Below are positions 43,542 through 53,811 of a stretch of 64,000 nucleotides of DNA, in pieces. Origin of the DNA: DASXUX01 sp036504595. Lineage in GTDB: Bacteria; Planctomycetota; SZUA-567; H5-PLA8. Under the pieces are notes generated by a model. The model was given only the letters and a program-made list of their open reading frames with translations. It was not told the origin of the DNA and searched no databases. Both the position numbers and the translations under genes were made by a program. Within the stretch, counting starts at the first letter, position 1. Every line of letters begins with the position of its first letter. The DNA is taken from positions 1 through 64,000 of the forward strand of contig DASXUX010000010.1 of assembly GCA_036504595.1 (NCBI GenBank). The letters are read 5' to 3'.

Positions 43542-43995
43542 AGCGTGGTGTTCCTATCGCTTGTCTTGCGCTCCCGAGTAGGTAGCGCTATTGTTCTAGC
43601 TGATTGCCGTTTCCTCGATGGGGATGGATAAATCAGCCTAACCAAGGCAAAGTAACAACTTCTGGATGGCTGCGGATCAGTCCGCCTTGATCGGCGAGTT
43701 ACTCTCGAACAGCTTAATGGGTGGAACGGAGTAACGCTGCCGACAACGTGCGCTACAAACGCTGCTGCCGGCGTGGATTGTAAGTGTTAGGTGCGCCAGA
43801 CCGGCAGCACCGGCCGAGAATCATGGGCCACCACATGGCCGTCACGCCATGATTTCTGACACCGACGCTGCAAGATTCTACGCGCTGTTGCAGGGAAGAT
43901 TGTCTTGAGCATCCACTATGCCTGAGAATAAGGCGAGCTGGTGCGACATCATAAGCCAACACCAGCTCGTCTTAATTCAGACTGCGTCGAAGCGA
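43542..43995. other. Intergenic region between convergent transcripts
   Basis: About 450 bases between the end of the rightward ubiquitin-like operon and the end of the leftward third giant gene. No convincing gene. It holds two inverted repeats: a perfect 10-bp stem at 43934-43969 and an 8-bp stem AATCATGG/CCATGATT at 43819-43854 with a smaller nested palindrome (GGCCA/TGGCC). These probably belong to transcription termination. Confidence 0.5.
43934..43969 (-). terminator. Hairpin, probable terminator of the third giant gene
   Basis: Perfect 10-bp inverted repeat (CGAGCTGGTG / CACCAGCTCG) with a 16-base loop, 27 bases downstream of the stop of the giant gene that ends at 43996. On the minus strand the stem is followed by a short T-rich run (CCTTATTCTC), a weak intrinsic-terminator pattern. 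Confidence 0.6.
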
Positions 43996-46900
43996 TTACT
44001 TCACATCTTTCGTTGCTCCGCTTTTCTTGGCTTTCGCACTGTAGGTTTGCGAGACATCCGCCTGGTACAGCGTCCCATTAAAGAGCACAGACACCAGGAT
44101 CTTCACGGGAGCGTTCGACTTGTTGGCATCGACCAAGCCCTGGTCCTTCAGTAGATCAACAAATTTGCCTTTGCTCAATTTCGCGCTGAACTTCGCGCTA
44201 TGGAAGCCCTTGCCTTTCGCGCTCAGCTTCACGGCGCCCGTGGCCGTCTTTGCCGCACCGTTCTGTAGAGTGAATTTCGCCGCCACTCCGCCGACAACAA
44301 TGTCGAACGCGCCGCTCAGCATTGCCGTCTCCGGAACGATCATCGTTCCTGAAACCCCGATCGCATCATTGCCCGGCTTGGCGAAGTTCAGCTTGATCGA
44401 CAACTTCACGTCGGCGATAGGCTGTTCCGAAGTGGCTGCTGCGCCCTCAAAAGGCGTGCTGGCAGCACTCATGGGATCAGTCCCCATCGCAGCCTCAAGC
44501 TGGTCACCGAAACCATCGCCGTCACTGTCAGTCTTCGCAGGCTCCGCCGCGCCGGCCGGATTGACCTGCAGGCTGAGCGACTGCGTGACGCTCGCCCCTG
44601 CACTATTCGTGATCGTCAACTGGACGGCATAGGTTCCCGACGGGCTGAACGCGTGCGACGCGGCCGAACCGGTCGCGGTCGTGCCATCGCCGAAAGTCCA
44701 GGCGTACGTCAGCGTCAGAACGTCGCTGGCGGAACACGAGAACTGAACGGACTCACCGACATTCGCCGGATTTGGATTGGCCGTTGCCGCGCTGCTGATT
44801 TCCGGCGGACCGTACACGTTGAAGCTCCGGTCCAACAAGGGGGCGGCAACGTACGTGGCGTTTCCGGCCTGTGAGGCGCGAACGGTGACTTTGCCAGCAC
44901 CCGTCAGCGTAAGAGTGCTGCCATCAAGCGTCGCCGGACCGGAAACAATGCTGAAGCTGACAGCCAGGCCGGAACTTGCCGTCGCCGAGAGCGCAAACGG
45001 CGCGTCGGTCGTCAGCTTGTCGCTCAGCGCATTGAAGGCAATCGTCTGCGTATCCTTCGCGACGAACGTTCGATCTGCGAAGGCAGCCATATACACACCT
45101 TCCCCTGCTTGAGTGGCGCGGACCGTGATGCTTCCCGGCCCGGTGATGTTCAGCACATTGCCGTTCAACGTCGCCGGCCCCGAAACAACCGAGAACGTCA
45201 CCGGCAGCCCCGTGCTGCTTGTCGCCGTCAAGCCGAGTGGCGAATTGGTGTAAACGCGATCGGCAATGGCCGCGAAGTCGATCGTCTGCTGCACCTGCGA
45301 AATCTTCACAACCACCATATCGTAGCCTTCGGCCGCATCGCGCTGGGAGGACCCGCCCACGTAAACCGTTCCGTCATCAGCGACAATCAGTGCATACGCT
45401 TCGTCCCAGGAGTTTGCAGCCGCTCCATTGTAGACATGCTCCCAAAGCTTAGTGCCGTCCGGAGCGTACTCGATAGTTAGGTAATCATGTTGCACTCCAT
45501 CCCATAGGATCCCGGTCACATAAATATTGCCGTCCTTGCCAACCTTAACCACCTGACCGTCATTATAGTATCTACTCGGTCCACTGGGCGCTTGGCGCGC
45601 CAATTCCACAGCAACCCACTGTTGGACACCATCGGGGCTGTACTTCACCAAGCCGTAATGGTCAACATTGCCATCATAGTCAATATATCCGAAGCTGTAG
45701 ACGCTGTCGTCCGGGCCAACGGCAACGCTATAGGCCTCGCAATCCCGGCCATTGGTCCCGCTGAACTGGTTCATCCAAAGCAGATGGCCGTCGCCATCAT
45801 ACTTAGCGGTTAAGTAGCCCACGCTTGGCCCACTTATAGTTGAGTATCCCGACACGACGCAGTTTCCGTGGCTGTCGGTCTGAACATCGCAGAAATAGTC
45901 ATACGAATGCCCAATCGGATTATCGTACGTCATCGCCCAACCCTGAGTTCCGTTCGGTTGATACTGGATGACAAGTGCGTCGCCGTTGGCGCCATAGCCG
46001 TGGTTTTCCCTTGAGTAACCACACACATACACGTTGCCCATGCTATCCAGCGCAATGTTGTAGGGCTTGGATTCCTGGCTGGTTCCGCTCTGATATTTAC
46101 GCACGCCTTGCCCGTTCACGCCATCGCCCAGATCCGGCCACGTGGCAGAAAGATTTCCGGCACTGTCGTACCGCAAAGTTGTGATGGCGTTGTTCGCATC
46201 AGTGCTGAAACCGCAGACGATCAAATCGCCGTTTGCAGCCAGTGCCAGCGTATTCGCCTCGGCACCAGCACCGCTCCCAAGGAAGAATCGAACGCCCTGC
46301 CCCGCACCAGAATCCGCCCATGTAGCCGACGGGTTCCCGCTGGAGTCGTACTTGAGCATGGCCATGTTCTCGTTGTTTGCCGCATCACGGGCATAGCCGG
46401 CAACATAAACGTTTCCGGCGCCGTCAACGGCGATGGAGTAGCCGCCATCATCGTTATGACCAGCGCCATCATACGTCTGCGACCAAAGCTGGTTGCCATC
46501 TTTGTCAAACTTCGCTGTAACAATGTCTTTATTCAAAGTGTTATACGTGTCGGCATGCTGGCTTTGCGCACTACCCGTCATGTACACGTTGCCCGCAGCA
46601 TCTACTGCCAGCGGGCGGAGTGGCGGGTAATCTTGCCAATCGCCAAGATAGTCATTCTTATGGTCCGGCCCGGCGTAAACGAAGGGCTGCACAGAGCCCA
46701 GAACATGCAGCGTGCGCTGCACAGGAACGGCAGGCAACCGGTTCACGTCGCCGGGTTGGTCGGCTTGAACAACGAGCGTTCCTGTGCCGGTGGACGTCAG
46801 AACGCTGCCGGCAACCGTGGCCGGCCCGGAAACCACCGAGAAATTCACCGGAAGGCCTGAGCTGGCCGTCGCGCTGAGCGTGATGGAGTTGCCCGGCATC

Positions 46901-48036
46901 GCGATGTCAGGCGGCTGTGCGAAGGTAATCGTCTGCTGCTGGTCCTGAACCTCTATCTTCACCGTCGCCGCCTTGGAGGACGCGTCCACCGTGCAGGTGT
47001 ACTCGAAGGTTCGTTCTCCTGCGGCTGCCGGAGCTGCATAGATCACGCGGTTGCTGGCGTCGGTCACCGTGTCGTTCAACGCGATGGCCGCTCCACGCGC
47101 GCCGTTGTTGTATTGGTACAGCGTGCCACTCGCGGGCAGAGCCGTAATCGTCGTGACGACAGGGTTGGCGGACAAGGAATGATACGCCAGCGTGATAGCC
47201 CTGTCTGTGCCGGAGGTCGCGTATACGCGCTCGGTTGCCGCCGGATCGGAAACGTAGAATTGGCTCACGCCGCTCACGATGCCGTTGTTGCCGTGGCCTG
47301 AACTGTCGGCAATCTGCGCCGCGCCGTCGGCTTCTTCGCACCGGTAATAGCAGACCAACCCGGCCTCACTTCCCAGGAGCTGCGCGTGATAGTCCCTGGC
47401 GATCTCGCCGGCTGACCGTGCATGATTCCACACGCGCACGTCATCCAGATTGCCAGACAAGTAATGACCAATGCCCGTGCCGTCGATATCCTGCATCTTG
47501 CCCAGATTGAGTTGGATATTGCCAGTGCCCTCATCCGCGAGAAGGAAGCGGTTAGCGGTGGTCAGAGTAACGGAGCCCGCGCTGGCGCCGTTCTTGTAAA
47601 GCGTCATCAAACCTGTCGCTGAGTCAAACGTGACGGCAATATGCGTCCACGTGCTGGAGTCGAGAGCGACGTCGATCGTGCTTCCGGCGCCGCCAAAGGA
47701 GACTCCCACCGTGAGGCTGCCCGCAGAATTATGCAGCCAATGGAGTCCACCGCGAGCCGCTGTGGGCATCTGCCCCAGCGTCAGCACCCACGACCGATTA
47801 TCAGCCGGCGTCACCGAGTACACCCAGGCTTCGACCGTATGCGATGGAGCGTTGCCGGAAAGCCCGGCGACATTGTCAACCTGCACGTTTGTGTCCGTCC
47901 CGTTAAACGAGACGCATCCGCCTCCCAGCGTGGCGATGATGACGCCAATGCCTAAAACTGGCGTGGCGATGGCGCCAATGATCACCAATGCCAGCACCAA
48001 ACAACGGAACTTCCGGAAACGCTGCAGGATGCGCAT
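43996..48036 (-). CDS. Third giant secreted LamG/propeller/PKD protein
   Basis: Protein of 1,346 aa with an N-terminal hydrophobic signal (LVLALVIIGAIATPVLGIGV). A LamG domain follows (GGGCVSFNGTDTNV to the YYRCEEADG part), then an Ig-like region and a long series of propeller repeats of SBBP type (AVDGAGNVYVAGYARD, ALDSMGNVYVCGYSR, KVGKDGNIYVTGI). Repeated Ig-like units contain GLPVTFSVVSGPATL. A PKD domain (YAWTFGDGTTATG) and a calcium-binding-like DSDGDGFGDQLE segment lead to a C-terminal domain of about 140 aa. The start has GGAGG five bases upstream. Its C-terminal domain resembles that of the giant protein at 3917-12088, including a closing YSAKAKKSG versus YKARAGKSG. Confidence 0.85.
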   Translation of the reverse strand: MRILQRFRKFRCLVLALVIIGAIATPVLGIGVIIATLGGGCVSFNGTDTNVQVDNVAGLSGNAPSHTVEAWVYSVTPADNRSWVLTLGQMPTAARGGLHWLHNSAGSLTVGVSFGGAGSTIDVALDSSTWTHIAVTFDSATGLMTLYKNGASAGSVTLTTANRFLLADEGTGNIQLNLGKMQDIDGTGIGHYLSGNLDDVRVWNHARSAGEIARDYHAQLLGSEAGLVCYYRCEEADGAAQIADSSGHGNNGIVSGVSQFYVSDPAATERVYATSGTDRAITLAYHSLSANPVVTTITALPASGTLYQYNNGARGAAIALNDTVTDASNRVIYAAPAAAGERTFEYTCTVDASSKAATVKIEVQDQQQTITFAQPPDIAMPGNSITLSATASSGLPVNFSVVSGPATVAGSVLTSTGTGTLVVQADQPGDVNRLPAVPVQRTLHVLGSVQPFVYAGPDHKNDYLGDWQDYPPLRPLAVDAAGNVYMTGSAQSQHADTYNTLNKDIVTAKFDKDGNQLWSQTYDGAGHNDDGGYSIAVDGAGNVYVAGYARDAANNENMAMLKYDSSGNPSATWADSGAGQGVRFFLGSGAGAEANTLALAANGDLIVCGFSTDANNAITTLRYDSAGNLSATWPDLGDGVNGQGVRKYQSGTSQESKPYNIALDSMGNVYVCGYSRENHGYGANGDALVIQYQPNGTQGWAMTYDNPIGHSYDYFCDVQTDSHGNCVVSGYSTISGPSVGYLTAKYDGDGHLLWMNQFSGTNGRDCEAYSVAVGPDDSVYSFGYIDYDGNVDHYGLVKYSPDGVQQWVAVELARQAPSGPSRYYNDGQVVKVGKDGNIYVTGILWDGVQHDYLTIEYAPDGTKLWEHVYNGAAANSWDEAYALIVADDGTVYVGGSSQRDAAEGYDMVVVKISQVQQTIDFAAIADRVYTNSPLGLTATSSTGLPVTFSVVSGPATLNGNVLNITGPGSITVRATQAGEGVYMAAFADRTFVAKDTQTIAFNALSDKLTTDAPFALSATASSGLAVSFSIVSGPATLDGSTLTLTGAGKVTVRASQAGNATYVAAPLLDRSFNVYGPPEISSAATANPNPANVGESVQFSCSASDVLTLTYAWTFGDGTTATGSAASHAFSPSGTYAVQLTITNSAGASVTQSLSLQVNPAGAAEPAKTDSDGDGFGDQLEAAMGTDPMSAASTPFEGAAATSEQPIADVKLSIKLNFAKPGNDAIGVSGTMIVPETAMLSGAFDIVVGGVAAKFTLQNGAAKTATGAVKLSAKGKGFHSAKFSAKLSKGKFVDLLKDQGLVDANKSNAPVKILVSVLFNGTLYQADVSQTYSAKAKKSGATKDVK

Positions 48037-48241
48037 GCCCCCTCCTTAGATTAGGTTGTCGTTGTGACCAGCGCGAGTCTGGCAGATCACAATACGTAGT
48101 CAAGGCCATTTGGGATAATCGCCAACACGGTTCAAGAAGGCCGCGCATGCCTAAAGCCAGGTCAAACTGCTTGTGGATATTGACTTCGGCACCTCGTCTC
48201 ATCGCGGGAATATGATCCGTATCGCAAAGCTCTCTAGAATT

Positions 48242-48753
48242 CCGAGTTCGCGCAGGAAAAGAGCTGAGTCGCTCGACGGTCCAGCGCATACTTCGCGAGA
48301 AGAAACCTGCGCCGCCCGCTGCGCCTGCAAAGCCGAGCCCTGAGCCGCCAACCGTCGCCCCGCACCACATCTGCGTCCGGACGCGGTCAGCTGCGTCTGG
48401 CATCTCGCTCTCACGACAATTGAACTGATCCTCGTCCGCTTCTACGCGGCCGCAATTGTTGATGGCTTCAGCCACAAGCTGCTGGCGCTCAAGGTCTACA
48501 AGGACCGCCAGCCCCGTGCAACATGCTCGCCTTGGTCAACGGTTGCGTAAAGCTCTTCGGCAGGCCCCGTTTTCTCGTCACCGATCACGGCTGCCAGTTC
48601 AGAGGGAAATTCAGGGAGGCGCTCAAAAGAGAGCCGCTGCGCATCAAGCTGGCAAAGGGAAGCAGGGACCGGTCAAAGCAATTCAACGCGAAGGTCGAAC
48701 GCTTCTTCAAGACATTCAAACTCTGGCAGAGAGTGACGCTCTTCGCCCGGAAA
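48242..48753 (+). pseudogene. Decayed rve-type (DDE) transposase fragment
   Basis: Three frames pieced together encode a recognisable integrase-core transposase: GKELSRSTVQRILREKK, then VWHLALTTIELILVRFYAAA with IVDGFSHKLLAL (first Asp), then GRPRFLVTDHGCQFRGKF (second Asp) and KVERFFKTFKLW (Glu). Frameshifts separate the parts, so it cannot be active. Its 3' end runs into the reading frame of the truncated gene at 48673-49260, which marks an old insertion or recombination point near 48750. I do not see clear terminal repeats. Confidence 0.7.
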
Positions 48754-49260
48754 TCGGAAACCGCTGTTTTCGAAGGCGCCCAGGTACATCGGCAGCGTGC
48801 CGCTCGGCGCAAGCTCCGCATCACGCAGGACACCGCGCAGGCTGCCCAGCGCCGCCGTAAGAGCGGCCTCTGTTTTGCCGATGACGATGTGGACAATCTT
48901 CTTCTCCCGGAATGCGGTCACAGCGCCCTGCGGTACAACGGCAACCGGGATCTGGCTTGTTCCCACGGAGATCGTCTTAGCCTGCGGCTCCTGGAAGAGC
49001 TGCAGATCGTTGATGTACTTTGCGTGGACGATTCTGGCGCGCTCCTCGCTCTCGCAGGCAATCTCCAGATGCGAGGCGCCGTTCTCCAGCCGCGTAAACT
49101 TTCCGGAGAGTTTTCCGAACCCACGCAGTTCGCGCGCCGGAATCTTGATCACGTCCGATCTGGCTGCGTTGTCCTGAGCTGCGGCAAAAGCGCTGTTCAG
49201 AACGCAAGCGCAGAGTAGTCCGGCGATGTTCGTGCGTTTCACGTCTGCGATCCCCCACAT
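48673..49260 (-). pseudogene. Truncated paralog of the large lipoprotein hydrolase
   Basis: The frame starts with a signal peptide (AGLLCACVLNSAFAAAQ) and matches the first 150 residues of the neighbouring 1,321-aa protein. For example RGFGKLSGKFTRLE corresponds to RGYGTLKVSFQKIN, and LPMYLGAFENSGFRF to LPYPQFLDRFDRYGWGF. The match then stops and the remaining residues (from about EERHSLPEF) come from antisense of the transposase fragment. It is therefore a 5' gene fragment cut by the mobile-element remnant. It lies 17 bases after the end of the full-length gene. Confidence 0.7.
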
Positions 49261-49277
49261 AAACGGTTGTCAGATCG

Positions 49278-52200
49278 TTACTGGCCGCGGTTGTTTTTCC
49301 TGGGATAGAGCCTCAGTTCGATCTTTGAGAATTCCCAGTCGAGCGGCTTGCCCTTCTTGCCGACGTAAGGTCCGATCGAGTAGAGCGGCGTGATCAGATT
49401 GTCCTTCCCAAAGTCAAGGAAGTCCGTGATGTCCACTTCGGCTTCGCCGCTGCAATGAAAACCTTGTCGTATCGGGAAGCGATTGTTGACGATGGCCCCC
49501 AGCGCGCAGGGGTGCGCTCCCAGCGCGTAGTACGTCACGACGTACTTGTCTTTCCACTCGGCGGGAATGTGAACGCTGCGCGTGGGCTCGACACATTTGG
49601 CCTTGCCGGGAAACTGGACCGTAATTGGCTTGCCGTCCAGCACGGCCGTCCACTCGCCAGCCAGGCTTAAAGTCTGCACGGGCAGTTTCTCGTGAGCCAT
49701 GTAGACCGAGCCCCACACGCCGATGTAGCCGCCCCAGCGCGGAGGAGAGATTTCAAGAGCGAGGACGTTGTCCTTCTCTTTCAGATGTTCCTCAACGAAC
49801 TGGTAGCCGGCTTTCGGCAGCAGTTTGCCATTCAAGTAAACTTTGCAGGTGCTGTCGCCGACCAGGAAGTCTCGGTCGTGCCCCCGCGTCGTCAGGCGCG
49901 TGTGTCCTTCTTTCAGCCAGGCCGAGGGCACCGAGAAGACCTTGCGCGCGTAAACCGGCTTCTTCGGATCGGCGCCCACGGCGTTGAAGATGTCCAGATC
50001 CCAGCTTCTCCAGGAACTGTCATCGATGTTCTGCGTCCACGCATCGCTTGTTTGAGATTCCTGCGTCCATTTCCAGTCACGCTTCAGGTCCAGCGTCGGG
50101 TCCACCCAATGGCCGTGCGAAATCGGATCGAGGTCAACTTTGACGCTGGTATCGGACGGCCGCCACATCGTCTGCTGGTATTTCCACCAGTGCTCAGCGG
50201 CTGCCAGCGGGCTGTTCTCGCGGAAATAGAAAACCTGCACTTCGTCTTTGGGAACTTGCACGCCAGCGATCTTCACGCTGCCGCTCTCGAAGGTGAAATC
50301 GATGACTTCAGTCATCGAGTTCATCGCGGCGCGGAAGATTTTCGTCGGTCGCTTCTCCATCTTGACATTCAGCGTGACGGTACGATCAGCACCCGCAAAA
50401 TTGCATAGCACAACGACCTCATCCAGACCGTTGTTGGTGCGGTAACGCTGCGGCCAGACACGCAGATCGGAGCTCGTGTTGACCGATTTCAGACCCAGAC
50501 CGTTGAGCAGGTCGCGGAAGAACGTGGACTCAAGTTCCTCCGGCCACCAGATGCCTTTCTGATCATGCGCTCCGCGAAAAAACGCGCTACCCAGAGAGAC
50601 AACGCGTCCGTTGCCCAGCTTATGAAGGATGATCGCCGGAGCGCCATTCTCGAATGTCGCGAGAACCTCGCAATTCGGTCCAGGTTCCAGTTCGGTGCTG
50701 ACCAGATTGTGCTCGAAGTCCTGCCAGTCTTTGCTCGATCCGTTATCGGGGAATGTCTTGTCGGCCAACTCGCGGAAGATCGACTGTTGCTGGCCAATCG
50801 TAATGCTGCCTTTGCCGGGAGCGCGCAGTGCTTTGACTTTGCACCCCGTGAGTTTGGCGATCGGCCAGCTATCGGGCTCATCCGGCAAGCAGCGTCCCGT
50901 GAACGGCCACGTGATGAACGTTCCACCTTCCCGGACCCATTTCTCGATATTGGATACGGCATCCGGCGTGAGCACTTCGGTGCCGCAGTCCATCAAGACC
51001 GGATAGCCCGCGAGCTTTCCCTGCTGAAGCGCGCGTTCATCGGCATAGAGATAAGAATGGCCGATGGACTGCAGCGTTCCGCGGCCGATGTCCCAGTTCC
51101 AATTGCGCTGAACCGTGCGCGACTTTGCGCCTTCGGGCAAAGGGATTGGAGTGAAATCAACCGAGGCGTCGAGCGGTCGGTAGAGCACCACCTGGGGGCC
51201 CGCGATATCGTAGCGGCCCATCTGCTTCAGGAGCGCGATGTGTTCCTCCCACCACTGCTTGAGAGCAGGCCGGCGCGTGATGTGCTGAACCACGAAGACC
51301 TCGTCGTGTGCGTTGAGTCCCTCCAGGAACACGCGCTGATAGAGCATGATCATCTGCTCAACGGTGTCACACGGTCCGCCGCCTTCGCTGGTGCCCGGCA
51401 CGCCATACAGAAAACCGTAGCGCTTGTACCACGGGTGAAACCATACGCCCTCACCTGTGAAATGTCCCCATGCGCCGTAGCGCTCGGCGAGATCGAACAT
51501 GGTCATTGGCATGCACATGATCTTGATCGGCCGGTCGGGATCAGCCTGCCGCATGCCAGCCAGTACCGTTTCGGCTGACGCGTACTTGCCCGTGAAGCTC
51601 GCCCATTCGGTAAAGATCCGGAACAGCCGATTGCGCTCGGCCCCTAAGTAGGGATAGACGGCCGGCGGTTCGACGCTAAGAAACACGTGGCCATGGAATT
51701 CTGTCGGCAACCGGAACGCGATTCTGTTGATGCCGGTCTTCAGATACTTGCTGACGCTCCAAGCGCCCCAGTTGCCTGTTTCGCCGATGGTCTGGCCGTT
51801 CATGTAAATGACGGCCTTGTTTCGTGCATCCGTGTTCGATACACACGCGAAGCTGTAGAGATAGATTGGCTTGTCGGGAAGTTCGCCGGCCTTCAGCTCG
51901 AAGTCTCGAACGAACCACTTCTTAACTCGAAAGTACTTGTGAACGCGAACGTCGCCCGGAACGTCCACCTTTTCCCACCCGCCCGCTTGCACATCCGCCT
52001 TCCACCATTCCTCCTTAACGCCCTGGTCGGCGGTCTCCTCCGGGCGGACGTACCAACTATTGTCTAGCGGCTTCACCATTCCATCCAGACCGAAGAACGT
52101 GGCGAACTCGGGAATCGGCACTTCGTCCCACGACCGGAACGGCTTCGGCACGCGGTACATTCTGGAGACTTCATCGAGAGACAACTTATTGCCCGCGCGC

Positions 52201-53243
52201 AGCGTCTCGCGCCAGCTTTCGAGCGCCGCAGGCGAATGATCGCCGTGAAACTCCGTCAACGGCTCGTTGGCTAGTTCGCCGTAGGGCAGCATCCAACTGC
52301 CAACCTGCGGAGCTATCCGCAGCATCCCGCGAATCTGCTCCTGCGTCTGGCGAACCATGTAAAGCTGAGCGTTTTTGTTGTACCAGGACTGCTGCGGGGC
52401 ACAGCGGTACTCCAGGCTGGCGCCGTACCAGCCGCCGTCCAGCCAGGGCAGCGGCAACTGGTGCAGTTCCGAAAGCTCTTTTCGGATCGGCAGAATGTTC
52501 AACCCGCCGCCGCCGTACAGCCGCGCGGAAATCGGAATGCCGAGCCGCTCGCACTCGGTGGTGCGCCAGCGCATGGCTTCCCAAGCTGTAACGCTGAAGG
52601 AATCGGAATGATTCGCTGGCTGCGGCCACATTTCGATGCGGAAGTTGTGCTTGGCGCAGAACGCCAGATCCTCGGCGGGATCCTCCTTCGGTTCGGCAGT
52701 CCCGGGCGCTTCGACGCCGTAAAATCCCCAGCCGTAGCGGTCGAAGCGATCGAGGAATTGCGGGTAGGGCAGCGCTGTGACGGCCTTCGACAGATCCTTT
52801 ATTCCGAGCGCCGCCGGCATCTCGAATGCTTTCTGGATGAGAGCGCTGCTTTCCGCCGCGATAACGTATCCAGTCTTGTCGAGGACAAACCCCGAGTAGC
52901 TCGCGCCACCCGACACCCCGATGAGCGGGTAGCGAACTCCGTCGATCAGGAGTTCCTCGCGCCCAACGCCGGGCGAAAGCGTCAAGTCCGCCAGCAGCTT
53001 GCCCACCGCGGTGCAGGCTTTCTCCTGACTTTCCGTCTGGAACGTCCAGAGATCGCAGGTGCCGCCAGCGGCGTTGATTTTCTGGAACGAGACCTTCAAG
53101 GTGCCGTAGCCGCGGAGCTTTTTCGAAATCGCGTCCGACGACTCGCTCTGCTCGCGGTGCTTGTCATCAGGAGACTCGCACGCAGTCAGAAGGCATAGGC
53201 CGACAGCGATCACAAAAAGACTCGCGACTCGATTTTTGGGCAT
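49278..53243 (-). CDS. Large lipoprotein, putative multidomain glycoside hydrolase
   Basis: Protein of 1,321 aa with a lipoprotein signal (LCLLTAC, Cys at the lipobox). The N-terminal 130 residues resemble the non-catalytic alpha/beta domain found before GH20/GH67-type barrels. A long middle region carries barrel-like segments (FRIEMWPQPANHSDS, YGELANEPLTEFHGD). A galactose-binding-like jelly roll follows (WFVRDFELKAGELPDKP, YMNGQTIGETGNWG). Next comes a GATase-like part similar to the GH42 trimerisation domain (YPVLMDCGTEVLTP, WVREGGTFITWP), and finally a second jelly roll (ARKVFSVPSAWLKEG, VYLNGKLLPKAG). This layout is that of GH2/GH42-related glycosidases, but I cannot name the family. AGGAGG precedes the ATG. 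Confidence 0.72.
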   Translation of the reverse strand: MPKNRVASLFVIAVGLCLLTACESPDDKHREQSESSDAISKKLRGYGTLKVSFQKINAAGGTCDLWTFQTESQEKACTAVGKLLADLTLSPGVGREELLIDGVRYPLIGVSGGASYSGFVLDKTGYVIAAESSALIQKAFEMPAALGIKDLSKAVTALPYPQFLDRFDRYGWGFYGVEAPGTAEPKEDPAEDLAFCAKHNFRIEMWPQPANHSDSFSVTAWEAMRWRTTECERLGIPISARLYGGGGLNILPIRKELSELHQLPLPWLDGGWYGASLEYRCAPQQSWYNKNAQLYMVRQTQEQIRGMLRIAPQVGSWMLPYGELANEPLTEFHGDHSPAALESWRETLRAGNKLSLDEVSRMYRVPKPFRSWDEVPIPEFATFFGLDGMVKPLDNSWYVRPEETADQGVKEEWWKADVQAGGWEKVDVPGDVRVHKYFRVKKWFVRDFELKAGELPDKPIYLYSFACVSNTDARNKAVIYMNGQTIGETGNWGAWSVSKYLKTGINRIAFRLPTEFHGHVFLSVEPPAVYPYLGAERNRLFRIFTEWASFTGKYASAETVLAGMRQADPDRPIKIMCMPMTMFDLAERYGAWGHFTGEGVWFHPWYKRYGFLYGVPGTSEGGGPCDTVEQMIMLYQRVFLEGLNAHDEVFVVQHITRRPALKQWWEEHIALLKQMGRYDIAGPQVVLYRPLDASVDFTPIPLPEGAKSRTVQRNWNWDIGRGTLQSIGHSYLYADERALQQGKLAGYPVLMDCGTEVLTPDAVSNIEKWVREGGTFITWPFTGRCLPDEPDSWPIAKLTGCKVKALRAPGKGSITIGQQQSIFRELADKTFPDNGSSKDWQDFEHNLVSTELEPGPNCEVLATFENGAPAIILHKLGNGRVVSLGSAFFRGAHDQKGIWWPEELESTFFRDLLNGLGLKSVNTSSDLRVWPQRYRTNNGLDEVVVLCNFAGADRTVTLNVKMEKRPTKIFRAAMNSMTEVIDFTFESGSVKIAGVQVPKDEVQVFYFRENSPLAAAEHWWKYQQTMWRPSDTSVKVDLDPISHGHWVDPTLDLKRDWKWTQESQTSDAWTQNIDDSSWRSWDLDIFNAVGADPKKPVYARKVFSVPSAWLKEGHTRLTTRGHDRDFLVGDSTCKVYLNGKLLPKAGYQFVEEHLKEKDNVLALEISPPRWGGYIGVWGSVYMAHEKLPVQTLSLAGEWTAVLDGKPITVQFPGKAKCVEPTRSVHIPAEWKDKYVVTYYALGAHPCALGAIVNNRFPIRQGFHCSGEAEVDITDFLDFGKDNLITPLYSIGPYVGKKGKPLDWEFSKIELRLYPRKNNRGQ

Positions 53244-53264
53244 GAATCATTCCTCCTCAACTCT

Positions 53265-53706
53265 TCTCCAGGTGGCGTCCAGGCGGCGATGAAGTTCAAC
53301 AATTCGCGGCCGGTCCGCGACGCCCAGCTCATTCCCGTGTACGAGAACAGCAGCGCTCGCGCGACCAGCCAATAGTCCGTCACAATTTCTCCCCGAACGG
53401 TCCCGCACCGCCCAATTGCACGTCTTTCGGTGGTTCGACGATCGTTTTGCCCACTGCTTCTCGGCGCATGTCGTCATGCGGCCCGGCTTGCCTTTGTAGG
53501 GAGACTTTGTTCAGTCCCACGACAATCCAGTGGCGGACGTAGCCCAGCAGGTTTGTCTCGAAGTGCATGCCTGCGGTTGCCCCCCATGACGCCGCTTGGC
53601 CCGCGGTTTCCTCGCCAAAGCACGGCGATGACCCGACGCAGGACGCGAGGGCGAACAACGAAAGCACCCCTGTCCACAATTCCATGGTGTCTTCCGAGTC
53701 TACCAT
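53265..53706 (-). pseudogene. Decayed secreted-protein gene
   Basis: A signal-peptide-like start (MELWTGVLSLFALASCVGSS) runs into HFETNLLGYVRHWIVVG, after which the reading continues only by changing frame (SPYKGKPG, then VGKTIVEPPKDVQLGGAGPFGEK). A last piece, TDYWLVARALLFSYTGMSW, lies in another frame. It is probably a former secreted sugar-binding or PA14/NPCBM-type protein. The 5' region of the downstream lipoprotein gene (ribosome site) begins at its end. Confidence 0.35.
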
Positions 53707-53811
53707 TCACCATACCGCCATGCGTGGCAACTAACGAACCCTGCTGGTGATACACCGATGAACCCAAACGCCCTTGGCCGCGATGTCCTCGGGTCTGAGC
53801 AACACCGCGGC

